Of a stretch of 64,000 bases of DNA, positions 54,195 through 63,642 are shown piece by piece (the stretch's first letter is position 1; each line of letters begins with the position of its first letter). Origin of the DNA: Lysobacter capsici (lineage in GTDB: Bacteria; Pseudomonadota; Gammaproteobacteria; Xanthomonadales; Xanthomonadaceae); NCBI RefSeq assembly GCF_014779555.2, contig NZ_CP094357.1:2294001-2358000 (forward strand), in the 5' to 3' direction. A program made the position numbers and the translations under genes. Below the pieces are notes generated by a model. It saw only the letters and a program-made list of their open reading frames with translations, did not search any database and had not been told where the DNA came from.

Positions 54195-55023
54195 CGGGAG
54201 TCACGAGCCGCGCAAGCTGCGACCGTGTAGCGCCCAGATCGCTTCGTCACAGTTTGTGGTGTCGCGGTCGCGGCTCACGCCGCTCCTACAGTCGGCAATG
54301 ATGCGTCGGTCGCTTGCTGTAGGAGCTGCGCGAGCTGCGACTGCGTAGCGCCCAGATTGCTTCGTCGCGGTTCGTGGTGTCGTGGTCGCGGCTCACGCCG
54401 CTCCTACAGTCGGGAACGATGCTTCGGTCGCTCGCTGTAGGAGCTGCGTAAGCTGCGACCGCGTAGCGTTCAGATCGCTTCGTCGCGGTTCGTGGTGTCG
54501 TGGTCGCGGCTCACGGCGCTCCTACAGTCGGGAACGATGCTTCGGTCGCTCGCTGTAGGAGCTGCGTAAGCTGCGACCGCGTAGCGTTCAGATCGCTTCG
54601 TCGCGGTTCGTGGTGTCGTGGTCGCGGCTTGCGCCGCTCCTACGGTCGGGAACGATGCTTCGGTCGCTTGCTGTAGGAGCTGCGCGAGCTGCGACTGCCT
54701 AGCGTTCAGATCGCTTCGTTGCGGTTCGAGCTGTCGTGGTCGCGGCTTGCGCCGCTCTTACAGTCGGGAACGATGCTTCGGTCGCTCGCTGTAGGAGCTG
54801 CGCAAGCTGCGACCGTGTAGCACCCAGATCGCTTCGTCGCGGTTCGTGGTGTCGTGGTCGCGGCTTGCGCCGCCCCTACAGTCGGGAACGATGCTTCGGT
54901 CGCTCGCTGTAGGAGCTGCGTAAGCTGCGACCGCGTAGCGCCCAGATCGCTTCGTCACGGTTCGTGGTGTCGCGGTCGCGGCTTGCGCCGCTCCTACAGT
55001 CGGGGATGATGCTTCGGTCGCTC
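54195..55023. repeat. 118-bp tandem repeat array built on inverted REP elements
   Basis: Seven units of 118 bp. AGGAGCTGCG recurs at 54321, 54439, 54557, 54675, 54793 and 54911, each exactly 118 bp apart, and a degenerate first unit begins near 54195. The palindrome pair is a variant (GTAGGAGCTGCGCGAGCTGC) of the common element, paired with CGCCGCTCCTACAG. It fills the gap between the convergent E1 and ygfZ genes. Confidence 0.95.
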
Positions 55024-55049
55024 CCGCAAGCGGCGCGGCGCAGTCGGAC

Positions 55050-55922
55050 TCAGCGCGCCAATCCATCCAGCAGCGGCGTTTCCACCACCGCGTGCCCGTC
55101 GATGCTCGTCGCCGTCTCGTTGCGCTCCAAAGGCAGCACCGCCAGCGCGAGATGGGTCGCGTCGTGGCTTGCGCTCGCGGCGACCGTGCCCAGCACCGCC
55201 GCTTCGCCGCGCACGTCCGCGCCCGCGGCGATCGCCGCCGGACTTTCGAACAAGGCCAGGCCGCGCTTGGCCTTGCCGAGGAAATGCGTGCGCGCGACGA
55301 TTTCCTGCCCGGGGTAGCAGCCCTTCTTGACGCTGAAGGCGCGCAGCCGATCCAGCGAAAGCTGCTGCGGCGTCCATTGCTCGGCCTGGCTCGCCGGCAG
55401 ACGCGGCAGGCCGTGGCGCAGGTCGGCCTGGGCCCACAGCGCCACCGCGGCGGGATTTTCGGCTGCGGCCGGGCCGGCGTGGATGCGCACGCTGCGCGGG
55501 GATTCCGCGCTACTGAGGTCCAATTCGAGCCCGGACGCCTCGTCGCCGCCGATCGCGGCGTCGCGCGCCGAGGCCGGCGCGGCGAAACGTCCCTCGATCA
55601 CGAGGTCTTCACGCAGCCCGATCGCGACCTTGCTGCGAAACACGAATCGCTTCAAGGATTCGGCCAAGGCGGCCGCGTCGGCGTCGGGCACGAGCAGCCA
55701 GATTCGCTGCTCAGACAGGCGCAGCAAGGCGAACAGCGCGATCACCCGGCCCTTGGGCGTCAGCCAGCCGTTCCATTGCCAGTGGCCGTCGGCCAGCGCC
55801 TTGACCTCGTTCATGAACTGCGAATGGGCAAAAGCGGCCGCGTCGCGGCCTTCCAGGGCGATCAGTTGTTGACCGGACAGGGCGAATGCTTGTCCGTACA
55901 AGGCTTGCGGGTTGTCAGGCAT
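55050..55922 (-). CDS. ygfZ: folate-binding Fe-S assembly protein YgfZ
   Basis: A 290-residue folate-dependent protein of the GcvT-like fold that supports Fe-S cluster enzymes. The signature KGCYPGQEIVARTHFLGKAKRGL lies near residues 222-245 and includes the conserved Cys. QFMNEVKALADGHWQWNGWLTPKGRV is the N-terminal folate-site stretch. The ATG is at 55922. It is divergent, 30 bp away, from the SDHAF4-like gene that starts the succinate dehydrogenase block. Confidence 0.93.
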   Translation of the reverse strand: MPDNPQALYGQAFALSGQQLIALEGRDAAAFAHSQFMNEVKALADGHWQWNGWLTPKGRVIALFALLRLSEQRIWLLVPDADAAALAESLKRFVFRSKVAIGLREDLVIEGRFAAPASARDAAIGGDEASGLELDLSSAESPRSVRIHAGPAAAENPAAVALWAQADLRHGLPRLPASQAEQWTPQQLSLDRLRAFSVKKGCYPGQEIVARTHFLGKAKRGLALFESPAAIAAGADVRGEAAVLGTVAASASHDATHLALAVLPLERNETATSIDGHAVVETPLLDGLAR

Positions 55923-55952
55923 GGGGGGCGGGACTTAATATTTAACGCTGTG

Positions 55953-56141
55953 ATGATAGGCGAAACCACCCCGGAAGCACGTTCGGACCTCGCGTCCGAG
56001 AACCCGGCGACTCCCGTTACCGAAACGGGAGGCCATTCGCCTTCCGCCAAGGACGCTCCGAAAGAGCACGGTGGTCGCGAGGGTCTCGAACCGACCCGCT
56101 ACGGCGATTGGGAAAAGAACGGCCGCTGCATCGACTTCTAG
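55953..56141 (+). CDS. SDHAF4-like (DUF1674) succinate dehydrogenase assembly factor
   Basis: A 62-residue protein. The C-terminus GGREGLEPTRYGDWEKNGRCIDF is the conserved DUF1674/SDHAF4 signature, which in mitochondria binds flavinylated SdhA and protects it during assembly. The N-terminal 35 residues are low complexity. The ATG at 55953 has a GTG one codon earlier. It lies 145 bp upstream of sdhC on the same strand. A role in complex II assembly is inferred from family and position. Confidence 0.88.
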   Translation: MIGETTPEARSDLASENPATPVTETGGHSPSAKDAPKEHGGREGLEPTRYGDWEKNGRCIDF

Positions 56142-56286
56142 TCCGGCTTGCATGATGTGTCTTGTACGAGGCGTGTCCTGCATGAGTGTCTAGATCCGAT
56201 CCCCGGTCCCGCTTTTCAACACCCCACCCAGCGCTCCCACGCTTCCCGCCACGCGGCGCCGCCGCCCAGCCGAGATTGCCACGCTA

Positions 56287-56682
56287 ATGGCGAACCGCGA
56301 ACGACCCAAGTCACCGCATCTGCAGGTATATCGCTGGCAGATACAGATGGTGACCTCGATCCTGCACCGGACCACCGGTGTAATCCTTTCCGTCGGCGCC
56401 TTGCTGATCGCCTGGGCGCTGCTCGCCCTGGCGGCCGGTCCGCAGGCCTGGGCGAATTTCACCGCCTGCGCGCGTTCGCCGCTGGGCTTCCTGGTCCTGT
56501 TCGGCTGGACCTGGGCGTTCGCCTATCACCTGATCAACGGCATCCGCCATCTGGTCCAGGACGCGGGCTACGCCTACAAGGTCGATACCTTTGTGCGCAA
56601 CGGCTGGATCAGCGTCATCGGCAGCCTCGTGCTGACCGCGCTGATCTGGATCGTGGCGATGATGTCGCGAGGTGGCGCATGA
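56287..56682 (+). CDS. sdhC: succinate dehydrogenase cytochrome b556 subunit
   Basis: A 131-residue membrane anchor of complex II. RPKSPHLQVYRWQIQMVTSILHRTTGVIL carries the SdhC Ser/Arg quinone-site region and HRxTG motif. FLVLFGWTWAFAYHLINGIRHLVQDAG carries the His heme ligand. Three membrane helices are visible. Its last four bases (ATGA) overlap the sdhD start. Confidence 0.95.
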   Translation: MANRERPKSPHLQVYRWQIQMVTSILHRTTGVILSVGALLIAWALLALAAGPQAWANFTACARSPLGFLVLFGWTWAFAYHLINGIRHLVQDAGYAYKVDTFVRNGWISVIGSLVLTALIWIVAMMSRGGA

Positions 56683-57077
56683 GCACGGCCAACAACAAGA
56701 ACCTGCGCAACCCGCTCAAGACCGCGCGCGGCCTGGGCTCGGCGAAGGACGGCACCCACCACTTCATCGTCCAGCGCGTCACCGCGATCGCCTTGATCGG
56801 CCTGACCCTGTATGTGCTGGGCCTGATCGTGTCGTGGATCGGCGGCGATTACGCCAGCGTGCGCGCCTCGGTGCATAACCCCTGCAACGCCGTGCTGCTC
56901 AGCGCGTTCGTGATCGCGATGTTCTGGCACGCCAAGCTCGGCCTGCAGGTGATCATCGAGGACTACGTGCACACCCCGGGCCTGGCGGCCGCCTCGCAGA
57001 TCGCCGTCGTTTTCGTTTGCGTACTCGCGGCTCTCGCCAGCGTGCTCGCCATCATCCGCATCGCGTTGGGAGCCTGA
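56679..57077 (+). CDS. sdhD: succinate dehydrogenase membrane anchor subunit
   Basis: A 132-residue anchor with three membrane helices. It begins NPLKTARGLGSAKDGTHHFIVQRVTAI, a typical SdhD opening. FWHAKLGLQVIIEDYVHTPG carries the His heme ligand and the acidic/Tyr quinone residues. It starts within the sdhC stop and ends three bases before the sdhA start. Confidence 0.93.
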   Translation: MSTANNKNLRNPLKTARGLGSAKDGTHHFIVQRVTAIALIGLTLYVLGLIVSWIGGDYASVRASVHNPCNAVLLSAFVIAMFWHAKLGLQVIIEDYVHTPGLAAASQIAVVFVCVLAALASVLAIIRIALGA

Positions 57078-57080
57078 GTC

Positions 57081-58874
57081 GTGGCCTCTGCCTACAAGAT
57101 TCAAGAACACAAGTTCGACATGATCGTGGTCGGCGCCGGCGGCGCTGGTCTGCGCGCCACCTTCGGTCTGGCCCAGAAGGGCCTGAAGACCGCGTGCATC
57201 ACCAAGGTCTTCCCGACCCGTTCGCACACCGTGGCCGCGCAGGGCGGCATCTCCGCCGCGCTCGGCAACATGGGCGAGGACGACTGGCGTTACCACTTCT
57301 TCGATACCGTCAAGGGTTCGGACTGGCTGGGCGACCAGGACGCGATCGAGTACATGTGCAAGGAGGCCATCCCGGCCATCATCGAACTCGAACACCAGGG
57401 CGTGCCGTTCTCGCGCACCGACGAGGGCAAGATCTATCAGCGCCCGTTCGGCGGCATGACCACCAAGTACGGCGAAGGCCCGCCGGCGCAGCGCACCTGC
57501 GCCGCCGCCGACCGCACCGGCCACGCGATTCTGCACACGCTGTATCAGCAGTCGCTGGCGCACGACGCGCAGTTCTTCATCGAATACTTCGCCCTCGACC
57601 TGATCATGGACGAGACCGGCGCCTGCCGCGGCGTGCTCGCGCTCGACATGGCCGAAGGCACCCTGCACCTGTTCCGCGCCCAGGGCACGGTGCTGGCGAC
57701 CGGCGGCTACGGCCGCGCCTATTTCTCCGCGACCTCGGCCCACACCTGCACCGGCGACGGCGGCGGCATGGCGCTGCGCGCCGGGCTGGGCCTGCAGGAC
57801 ATGGAATTCGTGCAGTTCCATCCGACCGGCATCTACGGCGCCGGCTGCCTGATCACCGAAGGCGTGCGAGGCGAGGGCGGCATCCTGCGCAACAGCAACG
57901 GCGAGCGCTTCATGGAGCGCTACGCGCCGAGCGTGAAGGACCTCGCCCCGCGCGACATGGTCAGCCGTTCGATGACCATCGAAATCCGCGAAGGCCGCGG
58001 CGTCGGCGAGCACAAGGATCACATCCTGCTCGACCTGACCCACCTCGGCCCGGAAGTGATCCACGAAAAACTCCCCGGCATCGCCGAGTCGGCGCGCATC
58101 TTCGCCAACGTCGACGTCGAGAAGGAGCCGATCCCGGTCATTCCGACCGTGCACTACAACATGGGCGGCATTCCGACCAACTACCACGGCGAAGTCGTGC
58201 AGTTGAAGGACGGCAACCCGGACGCGGTGGTCGAAGGCCTGTACGCGATCGGCGAAGCGGCCTGCGTGTCGGTGCATGGCGCCAACCGCCTGGGTTCGAA
58301 CTCGCTGCTCGATCTGGTGGTGTTCGGTCGCGCGGTGGCCAACCGCTGCGCCGAGACGATCAAGCCCGGCGGCCCGCACGCCAAGCTGCCGGCCGACGCC
58401 TGCGACGCGGCGCTCGCGCGCCTGGACAAGCTGCGCAACGCCAGCGGCAGCACCCCGACCTCGGTGATCCGCGACAAGATGCAGCGCACCATGCAGGCCG
58501 ACGCGGCGGTGTTCCGCACCGGCGAAACGCTGAGTGACGGCGTGCGCAAGATGCGCGAGATCCACGCGCTGTTCGCCGACGTCAAGGTCAGCGACCGTTC
58601 GCTGATCTGGAACTCGGACCTGATCGAGACCTACGAGCTGTCGAACCTGCTCAGCCAGGCGCTGGCGACGATCGTCTCGGCCGAGAACCGCACCGAGTCG
58701 CGCGGCGCGCATGCGCGCGAGGATTTCCCGACGCGCAACGACGACGAGTGGCAGAAGCACACCCTGTGCTATGTCGACGAGAAGGGCAGCACCAACATCG
58801 ACTACCGTCCGGTGCACAACTACACCCTGACCGACGACGTGGCCTACGTGCCGCCCAAAGAACGCAAGTACTGA
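57081..58874 (+). CDS. sdhA: succinate dehydrogenase flavoprotein subunit
   Basis: A 597-residue catalytic subunit oxidising succinate to fumarate. The GTG start at 57081 is 4 nt after the sdhD stop. The FAD site [17 protein letters not shown] is near residue 16, followed by [20 protein letters not shown] with the His that carries covalent [26 protein letters not shown] supplies catalytic His and Arg, and [12 protein letters not shown] and [19 protein letters not shown] complete the family. Length matches E. coli SdhA (588). Confidence 0.97.
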   Translation: MASAYKIQEHKFDMIVVGAGGAGLRATFGLAQKGLKTACITKVFPTRSHTVAAQGGISAALGNMGEDDWRYHFFDTVKGSDWLGDQDAIEYMCKEAIPAIIELEHQGVPFSRTDEGKIYQRPFGGMTTKYGEGPPAQRTCAAADRTGHAILHTLYQQSLAHDAQFFIEYFALDLIMDETGACRGVLALDMAEGTLHLFRAQGTVLATGGYGRAYFSATSAHTCTGDGGGMALRAGLGLQDMEFVQFHPTGIYGAGCLITEGVRGEGGILRNSNGERFMERYAPSVKDLAPRDMVSRSMTIEIREGRGVGEHKDHILLDLTHLGPEVIHEKLPGIAESARIFANVDVEKEPIPVIPTVHYNMGGIPTNYHGEVVQLKDGNPDAVVEGLYAIGEAACVSVHGANRLGSNSLLDLVVFGRAVANRCAETIKPGGPHAKLPADACDAALARLDKLRNASGSTPTSVIRDKMQRTMQADAAVFRTGETLSDGVRKMREIHALFADVKVSDRSLIWNSDLIETYELSNLLSQALATIVSAENRTESRGAHAREDFPTRNDDEWQKHTLCYVDEKGSTNIDYRPVHNYTLTDDVAYVPPKERKY

Positions 58875-58953
58875 CCTTTCGATCATGGCGCGCGGTTCGC
58901 CGCGCGCCGGCACGAGCCCAACTCAGTACAACGCAAGCCGAGAGATCGCCAGC

Positions 58954-59742
58954 ATGGCTGAATTCGCCCTACCCAAGAACTCCCAGATCCAGAAGGGCCG
59001 CCACTGGCCGACCCCGGGCGCCAAGCAGCCGCGCACCTTCAAGGTCTACCGCTGGAACCCCGACGACGGCATGAACCCGCGCGTGGACACCTACGAGGTG
59101 GATCTCGCCGCCTGCGGTCCGATGGTTCTCGACGCGCTGATCAAGATCAAGAACGAAATCGATCCCACGCTCACCTTCCGCCGCTCCTGCCGCGAAGGCA
59201 TCTGCGGTTCGTGCGCGATGAATATCGACGGCACCAACACCCTGGCCTGCACGCGCGCGATCGCCGATTGCGGCGACGCCAAGAACGACGTGCCGGTGTA
59301 TCCGCTGCCGAGCATGCAGGTGGTCAAGGATCTGGTTCCCGACCTGACCCACTTCTACGCCCAGTACGCCTCGATCAAGCCGTGGCTGCGCACCCAGAGC
59401 GCGACCCCGTCCGACCGCGAGCGCCTGCAGTCGCCGGAAGACCGCAAGAAGCTCGACGGCCTGTACGAATGCATCCTGTGCGCATGCTGCTCGACCAGCT
59501 GCCCGAGCTACTGGTGGAACGGCGACCGCTACCTCGGCCCGGCGATCCTGCTGCAGGCCTACCGCTGGATCATCGATTCGCGCGATGAAGACACCGGCGC
59601 GCGCCTGGACGATCTGGAAGACCCGTTCAAGCTGTACCGCTGCCACACCATCATGAATTGCGCCCGCACCTGCCCGAAGGGGCTGAACCCGGCGCAGGCG
59701 ATCGGCGAGATCAAGAAGCTGATGCTGGCGCGGCGGGTCTGA
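58954..59742 (+). CDS. sdhB: succinate dehydrogenase iron-sulfur subunit
   Basis: A 262-residue Fe-S protein carrying [2Fe-2S], [4Fe-4S] and [3Fe-4S] clusters. [24 protein letters not shown] provides the 2Fe-2S ligands. [17 protein letters not shown] and [18 protein letters not shown] provide the other two clusters. The ATG at 58954 is preceded by a GAGAG site; upstream in-frame residues are not family-like. Like most Xanthomonadaceae SdhB it is about 25 residues longer at the N-terminus than E. coli SdhB. Confidence 0.97.
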   Translation: MAEFALPKNSQIQKGRHWPTPGAKQPRTFKVYRWNPDDGMNPRVDTYEVDLAACGPMVLDALIKIKNEIDPTLTFRRSCREGICGSCAMNIDGTNTLACTRAIADCGDAKNDVPVYPLPSMQVVKDLVPDLTHFYAQYASIKPWLRTQSATPSDRERLQSPEDRKKLDGLYECILCACCSTSCPSYWWNGDRYLGPAILLQAYRWIIDSRDEDTGARLDDLEDPFKLYRCHTIMNCARTCPKGLNPAQAIGEIKKLMLARRV

Positions 59743-59859
59743 TCCACAGCTCGCGTCACGGCCGCGGCCTCCCGCGTGGAGACGTCGGCCGGCGAGCGGG
59801 CATGGGTCTGGCGTAGTCCGGGTCGATTGGGTTGCCACGCAGAGGTGAAAACCGGTCGC

Positions 59860-60201
59860 ATGAACAAGAAATCGCTGCTGCTCGTGCTGGCCGGCCTGCT
59901 TGTGTTCGTGATCGGTGGCTGGCTGAAATTCTCCGGCGGTCCGGCCGACGCGGACATCGCGGTGGTCGAAAAATGCCGCGCGGAAATGGACAAGCGCAAC
60001 GCCGATGCGGCCATGCGCGACAAGTGCGAGGAGGCCGCGTTCGCGCATGCGATCACCGCGACCGATGCGGCCAGCGCGGCGCGGGCGATCAGCGCCGCGA
60101 ACGAGAACGAAATCGGCGGCAACGGCCTGGCGATGTTCCTGTTGGGGCTCGGCGCCGCGTTGACGGTCGGCGGTGTGCTGGTGGGGCGTCGGCGCGGCTG
60201 A
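59860..60201 (+). CDS. hypothetical two-helix membrane protein
   Basis: A 113-residue protein with an N-terminal segment (LLLVLAGLLVFVIGGWL) and a C-terminal one (LAMFLLGLGAALTVGGVLVG), and a soluble middle with two Cys (EKCRAEM, DKCEEAAF). It ends GRRRG. It follows sdhB by 117 bp on the same strand. Unrecognised. Confidence 0.72.
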   Translation: MNKKSLLLVLAGLLVFVIGGWLKFSGGPADADIAVVEKCRAEMDKRNADAAMRDKCEEAAFAHAITATDAASAARAISAANENEIGGNGLAMFLLGLGAALTVGGVLVGRRRG

Positions 60202-60342
60202 GGCCGCGGCGGCCGGCTCGGACGGGTTGCGCCGACGAATAGCGCAAGCGATTGCGATACCGCCGACGCCGCGAGCCGCGGAGTCGGATCGGCAGTCGAA
60301 CCGCCGCGCGGGCGCGCGGCCTGCTCAGGAGCGAGGCGATCG

Positions 60343-60762
60343 ATGGATTCGAAGGCGATATTCCTTCCCGCGTTGGCTATGGTCGGGTTGACCCTGGTCG
60401 TGTGGCTGCGCATGTACGTGGTCCGCATCGGCCAGATGCGCCGCGACCGCATCCATCCGCAGGCGGTGGCGACCTCGGCCCAGGCCAGCGCGCGGCTGAC
60501 CCAGAGCAGCGCGGCCGACAATTTCCGCAATCTGTTCGAACTGCCGGTGTTGTTCTATCTGGGGCTGATCGTGGCCGCGTTCGCAAACTTGGCCGATGCG
60601 CTGACCCTCGGCCTGGCCTGGCTGTTCGTGATCACGCGCATCGTCCACAGCGCGATCCAGTGCGGCTACAACAAGGTCATGCATCGATTTTTCGCTTACG
60701 TCAGCGGCGCGTTCGCGCTGTGGGCGCTATGGATACGTCTGGGAACAGGACTGCTCGCATGA
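60343..60762 (+). CDS. MAPEG-family membrane protein
   Basis: A 139-residue four-helix membrane protein of the MAPEG family (glutathione-linked eicosanoid and detoxification relatives). ADNFRNLFELPVLFYLGLIVA is the conserved Asn-x-x-Glu segment, and ITRIVHSAIQCGYN the later Arg-His region. A CAGGAG site lies upstream. Its stop overlaps the next ATG by four bases. Confidence 0.9.
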   Translation: MDSKAIFLPALAMVGLTLVVWLRMYVVRIGQMRRDRIHPQAVATSAQASARLTQSSAADNFRNLFELPVLFYLGLIVAAFANLADALTLGLAWLFVITRIVHSAIQCGYNKVMHRFFAYVSGAFALWALWIRLGTGLLA

Positions 60763-61454
60763 TCACCTTGCTTGGAAATCGGCTTCGACCCTCGTCGTCG
60801 CTTCGCGTCGTTGGCGTATTGGCGCTGCTTGCCTTGGCCACGGGGGCGAATGCGCGCCCGGCCGAAGAGACCGCGGCCGCCGCGCCGCCCGCGGCCGACA
60901 CGGCCAGCGTCGCGCAAGCCAGCAGCCTGCTCGAAACGATGGGCTTCGAGGACGTGCTGCGGCAGATGATGGTGCTGGTCAACGATCAGACCCTGCCGGA
61001 AGAGCCGCGCGAAGACGGCGACAAGGCCCTGCTGCAGCGCTGGATGGCGGCGACGAAGCTGCAGGCGGTCGCGGCGCAGACCGCGCAACGCCTGGCCGGC
61101 CAGGCCAGCACCGCGCAGCTCGACGAAGCACTGCGCTATTTCCGCAGCCCGGCCGGCCAGACCGAGTTGAGCTGCGTGCGCGATTCCGCCGCTACGCCGG
61201 CGGTGTCGACCTGCATCGAACAGCGCGGCGGCCAGGCGCAGTTGCAGGCGCATCGGGCCTTCGCCGAAAGCGCGATCGAGAACACCATCGGCGACGTGCT
61301 CGGCGATTCGTTCGGCCCCGAACTGTTCGCCGCCGCGTCCGCGGCGCTGGACGGCGATGCCGCGCTCAAGCGCGACGTGGCGCGGTACTGCAAGCGCCGT
61401 CCCACCGGTTTGTGCGCGATGGTCGGTGCCGCGCCGGCCGAGGCCGGCTCATGA
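60759..61454 (+). CDS. hypothetical exported protein, DUF2059-like
   Basis: A 231-residue protein with a signal peptide (SLRVVGVLALLALATGANA). The ALRYFRSPAGQ stretch and helix-rich pattern recall DUF2059, but the match is weak. Four Cys lie in the second half. Overlaps the MAPEG gene and sdhE by four bases (ATGA) each, so all are probably translated as a coupled operon. Confidence 0.78.
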   Translation: MITLLGNRLRPSSSLRVVGVLALLALATGANARPAEETAAAAPPAADTASVAQASSLLETMGFEDVLRQMMVLVNDQTLPEEPREDGDKALLQRWMAATKLQAVAAQTAQRLAGQASTAQLDEALRYFRSPAGQTELSCVRDSAATPAVSTCIEQRGGQAQLQAHRAFAESAIENTIGDVLGDSFGPELFAAASAALDGDAALKRDVARYCKRRPTGLCAMVGAAPAEAGS

Positions 61455-61723
61455 GCGAGCCACTGTCGGCCGAGCAACGCGACGAAATCGAACTGCGCCG
61501 CCTGCGCTGGCGCTGCCGGCGCGGCATGCGCGAACTCGATCAATTGCTCGGTCGCTATCTGGACCGCGAATGGAAGCAGGCTTCCGAATCGCAGCGCGGG
61601 GTTTTCCTACGGCTGCTGGAAACCGAGGACGATAAGCTCTGGCACTGGTTCATGGGCCACGAGACCTCCGGCGATGCACAGCTTCAGCAACTGGTTGAGT
61701 CGATTCGCCAACTGCCGCCTTGA
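61451..61723 (+). CDS. sdhE: FAD assembly factor SdhE
   Basis: A 90-residue protein promoting covalent flavinylation of SdhA. ELRRLRWRCRRGMRELDQLLGRYLD contains the RGxxE motif region (RRGMREL), and LETEDDKLWHWFMG is the second conserved block. Length matches E. coli SdhE/YgfY (88). It is placed 1.7 kb after sdhB and just before ygfX, as in E. coli where ygfY and ygfX are adjacent. Confidence 0.94.
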   Translation: MSEPLSAEQRDEIELRRLRWRCRRGMRELDQLLGRYLDREWKQASESQRGVFLRLLETEDDKLWHWFMGHETSGDAQLQQLVESIRQLPP

Positions 61724-61805
61724 GCGGCCGTCGCAGAAATCTGGCAGCGGTGAGCGGCAGTTGGAGAACGCTCGCAGTCTTCGGTGGCGATCGACAACCT
61801 CGCCG

Positions 61806-62255
61806 TTGAAAACGAGCACATCCTTCCGCGGCCACGCCGTGGCCGATTGCGAACTGCAATGGCGGCCGTCGCGCTGGCTCGCATCGGCATTGGTCGTATT
61901 GGGCCTGCTCGGCGGCGTATCCGCGTGGGCGTGCGAACTGCCGCGGTCGCTGTCCCTGCCGATCGCCGGGCTCGCGCTGCTGTGGGCGATCGCGAGCGCG
62001 CGCCGGGAATTGCGGCGGCCGGCGCGGCCCCTGACCATCCGCGGCGGCCGCGCCACGCTGGCCGGCGAGGCGATCGCCGACCTGCGCCTGCACTGGCGCG
62101 GTTGGCTGGCCCGGCTGGATTTCACCGGTCCCGACGGGCGCCGGCAGCGGCTGTTGTGGTGGCCCGACACCCTGGACGCGGCCGCTCGCCGTGAACTGCG
62201 GCTGGCCGTCGCGGTCACAGCCCCTGCGCGCGATACGCGTTCGGTGGCACCATGA
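61806..62255 (+). CDS. ygfX: YgfX/CptA-like membrane protein
   Basis: A membrane protein of about 149 residues resembling YgfX (CptA). CELQWRPSRWLASALVVLGLLGG gives the first helix, PIAGLALLWAIASARRELRR the second, and LRLHWRGWLARLDFTGPDGRRQRLLWWPDTLDAAARREL the soluble strand domain. The start is uncertain: TTG at 61806, GTG at 61839 or ATG at 61674 (overlapping sdhE by 50 bp). Codon use before 61806 is poor, which favours the shorter forms. Confidence 0.78.
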   Translation: MKTSTSFRGHAVADCELQWRPSRWLASALVVLGLLGGVSAWACELPRSLSLPIAGLALLWAIASARRELRRPARPLTIRGGRATLAGEAIADLRLHWRGWLARLDFTGPDGRRQRLLWWPDTLDAAARRELRLAVAVTAPARDTRSVAP

Positions 62256-62263
62256 GACGAGGC

Positions 62264-62390
62264 CGGGATTCGGGATTGGAGATTCGGGATTCGCGCACAG
62301 CGAACCCACTTCCGACCGATCCGCCAACCCTTCCCGACACAGGCCCAAGACGATGAACCCGATCCCGAATCCCGAATCCCGAATCCCGGC
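62264..62390. repeat. inverted GGGATTCGGG-family repeats before lolC
   Basis: GGGATTCGGGATTGGAGATT begins near 62269 and an inverted set (CCCGAATCCCGAATCCCG) spans about 62361-62390, ending 8 bp before the lolC ATG. They could form a long hairpin covering the leader. Confidence 0.85.
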
Positions 62391-62397
62391 TGCATAA

Positions 62398-63642
62398 ATG
62401 TTCAAACCCATTTCAGTCGCCATCGGCCTGCGCTATCTGCGCGCCAAACGGCGCAACGGCTTCATCTCCTTCATCTCGCTCGCCTCGATCGGCGGCATCG
62501 CCCTGGGCGTGACCGCGCTGATCACGACCCTGGCGGTCATGAGCGGGTTCCAGCGCGAGATCCGCGACCGCATGCTGCAGATGGCCGCGCATGCCACGGT
62601 CAGCGCCTACGGCGAACCGATGACCGAATGGCGGGTCGCGGTCGACAAGGCCATGGCCGATCCGCGCGTCGCCGGCGCCGCGCCCTACGTCGACAAGGAA
62701 GCGCTGCTGTCGGCCACCCGCCAGCAACCGGCGATCGTGCGCGGCGTCGATCCGATCGAAGACCACAAGGTCTCGGTGCTCGCCGACAAGATGGTCGAGG
62801 GCAAGCTGAGCTCGCTCACGCCCGGCAGTTTCAACATCGTGCTCGGCAAGGAACTCGCCTTGTGGATGGGCGCGCAGGTCGGCGACAGCGTGGTGGTGAT
62901 GACCGCCGACGGCCGCAGCACGCCGATGGGCGCGATGCCGCAGCTCAAGCGCTTCACCGTCAGCGGCATCTTCGAAGCCGGCTACAACGAATTCGACAAG
63001 GGCCTGGCGGTGGTCAACATCCGCGACATGCAGCGGGTGTTGCGCATGGGCGACGGCGTGACCGGCGTGCGCCTGCGCCTGCACGACATGGATCAGGCCT
63101 GGAACGTGGCGCGCGATCTGGCGCTGAGCCTCGGCGGGCCGTACCGGGTCACCGACTGGAGCAGCGACAACGCCAACATGTTCCGCGCGTTGAAGATGGA
63201 GAAGGTGGTGATGGCGGTGCTGCTGTCGCTGATCATCGCGATGGGCGCGTTCAACCTGGTGTCCTCGCAGGTGATGCTGGTCACCGACAAGCAGGCCGAC
63301 ATCGCGATCCAGCGCACGCTCGGTCTGACCCCGATGAGCGTGATGGCCGTGTTCGTCGTGCAGGGCACCTTGATCGGCATCATCGGCACCGTGCTGGGCG
63401 TCATCGGCGGCATCACCCTGACCTTGAATCTGGAACACATCCTCAAGGCCATCGAGACCGTGCTCGGCGTGCAGCTGCTGCCCGAGGACGTGTACTACAT
63501 CACCGGCCTGCCGACCGACCTGCGCAGCAGCGACGTGATCGTCATCGCCTGTGTGGCGCTGGCGATGGCGTTCCTGGCCACTATCTATCCCGCCTGGCGC
63601 GCCGCGCGTACGGCTCCGGCGGAGGCGTTGCGTTATGAGTGA
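62398..63642 (+). CDS. lolC: lipoprotein-releasing ABC transporter permease LolC/E
   Basis: A 414-residue inner-membrane permease that extracts outer-membrane lipoproteins to LolA. N-terminal helix after [31 protein letters not shown], a large periplasmic domain (about 50-260), then three C-terminal helices ([21 protein letters not shown] and following) ending [17 protein letters not shown]. Whether it is LolC, LolE or a LolF-type hybrid cannot be told. lolD overlaps its end by 8 bases. Confidence 0.93.
   Translation: MFKPISVAIGLRYLRAKRRNGFISFISLASIGGIALGVTALITTLAVMSGFQREIRDRMLQMAAHATVSAYGEPMTEWRVAVDKAMADPRVAGAAPYVDKEALLSATRQQPAIVRGVDPIEDHKVSVLADKMVEGKLSSLTPGSFNIVLGKELALWMGAQVGDSVVVMTADGRSTPMGAMPQLKRFTVSGIFEAGYNEFDKGLAVVNIRDMQRVLRMGDGVTGVRLRLHDMDQAWNVARDLALSLGGPYRVTDWSSDNANMFRALKMEKVVMAVLLSLIIAMGAFNLVSSQVMLVTDKQADIAIQRTLGLTPMSVMAVFVVQGTLIGIIGTVLGVIGGITLTLNLEHILKAIETVLGVQLLPEDVYYITGLPTDLRSSDVIVIACVALAMAFLATIYPAWRAARTAPAEALRYE

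Noticed and set aside
61674-61805. ATG at 61674 as the ygfX start
   Set aside because: It overlaps sdhE by 50 bp and the following codons have atypical third positions; similarity to YgfX begins only after about residue 55.
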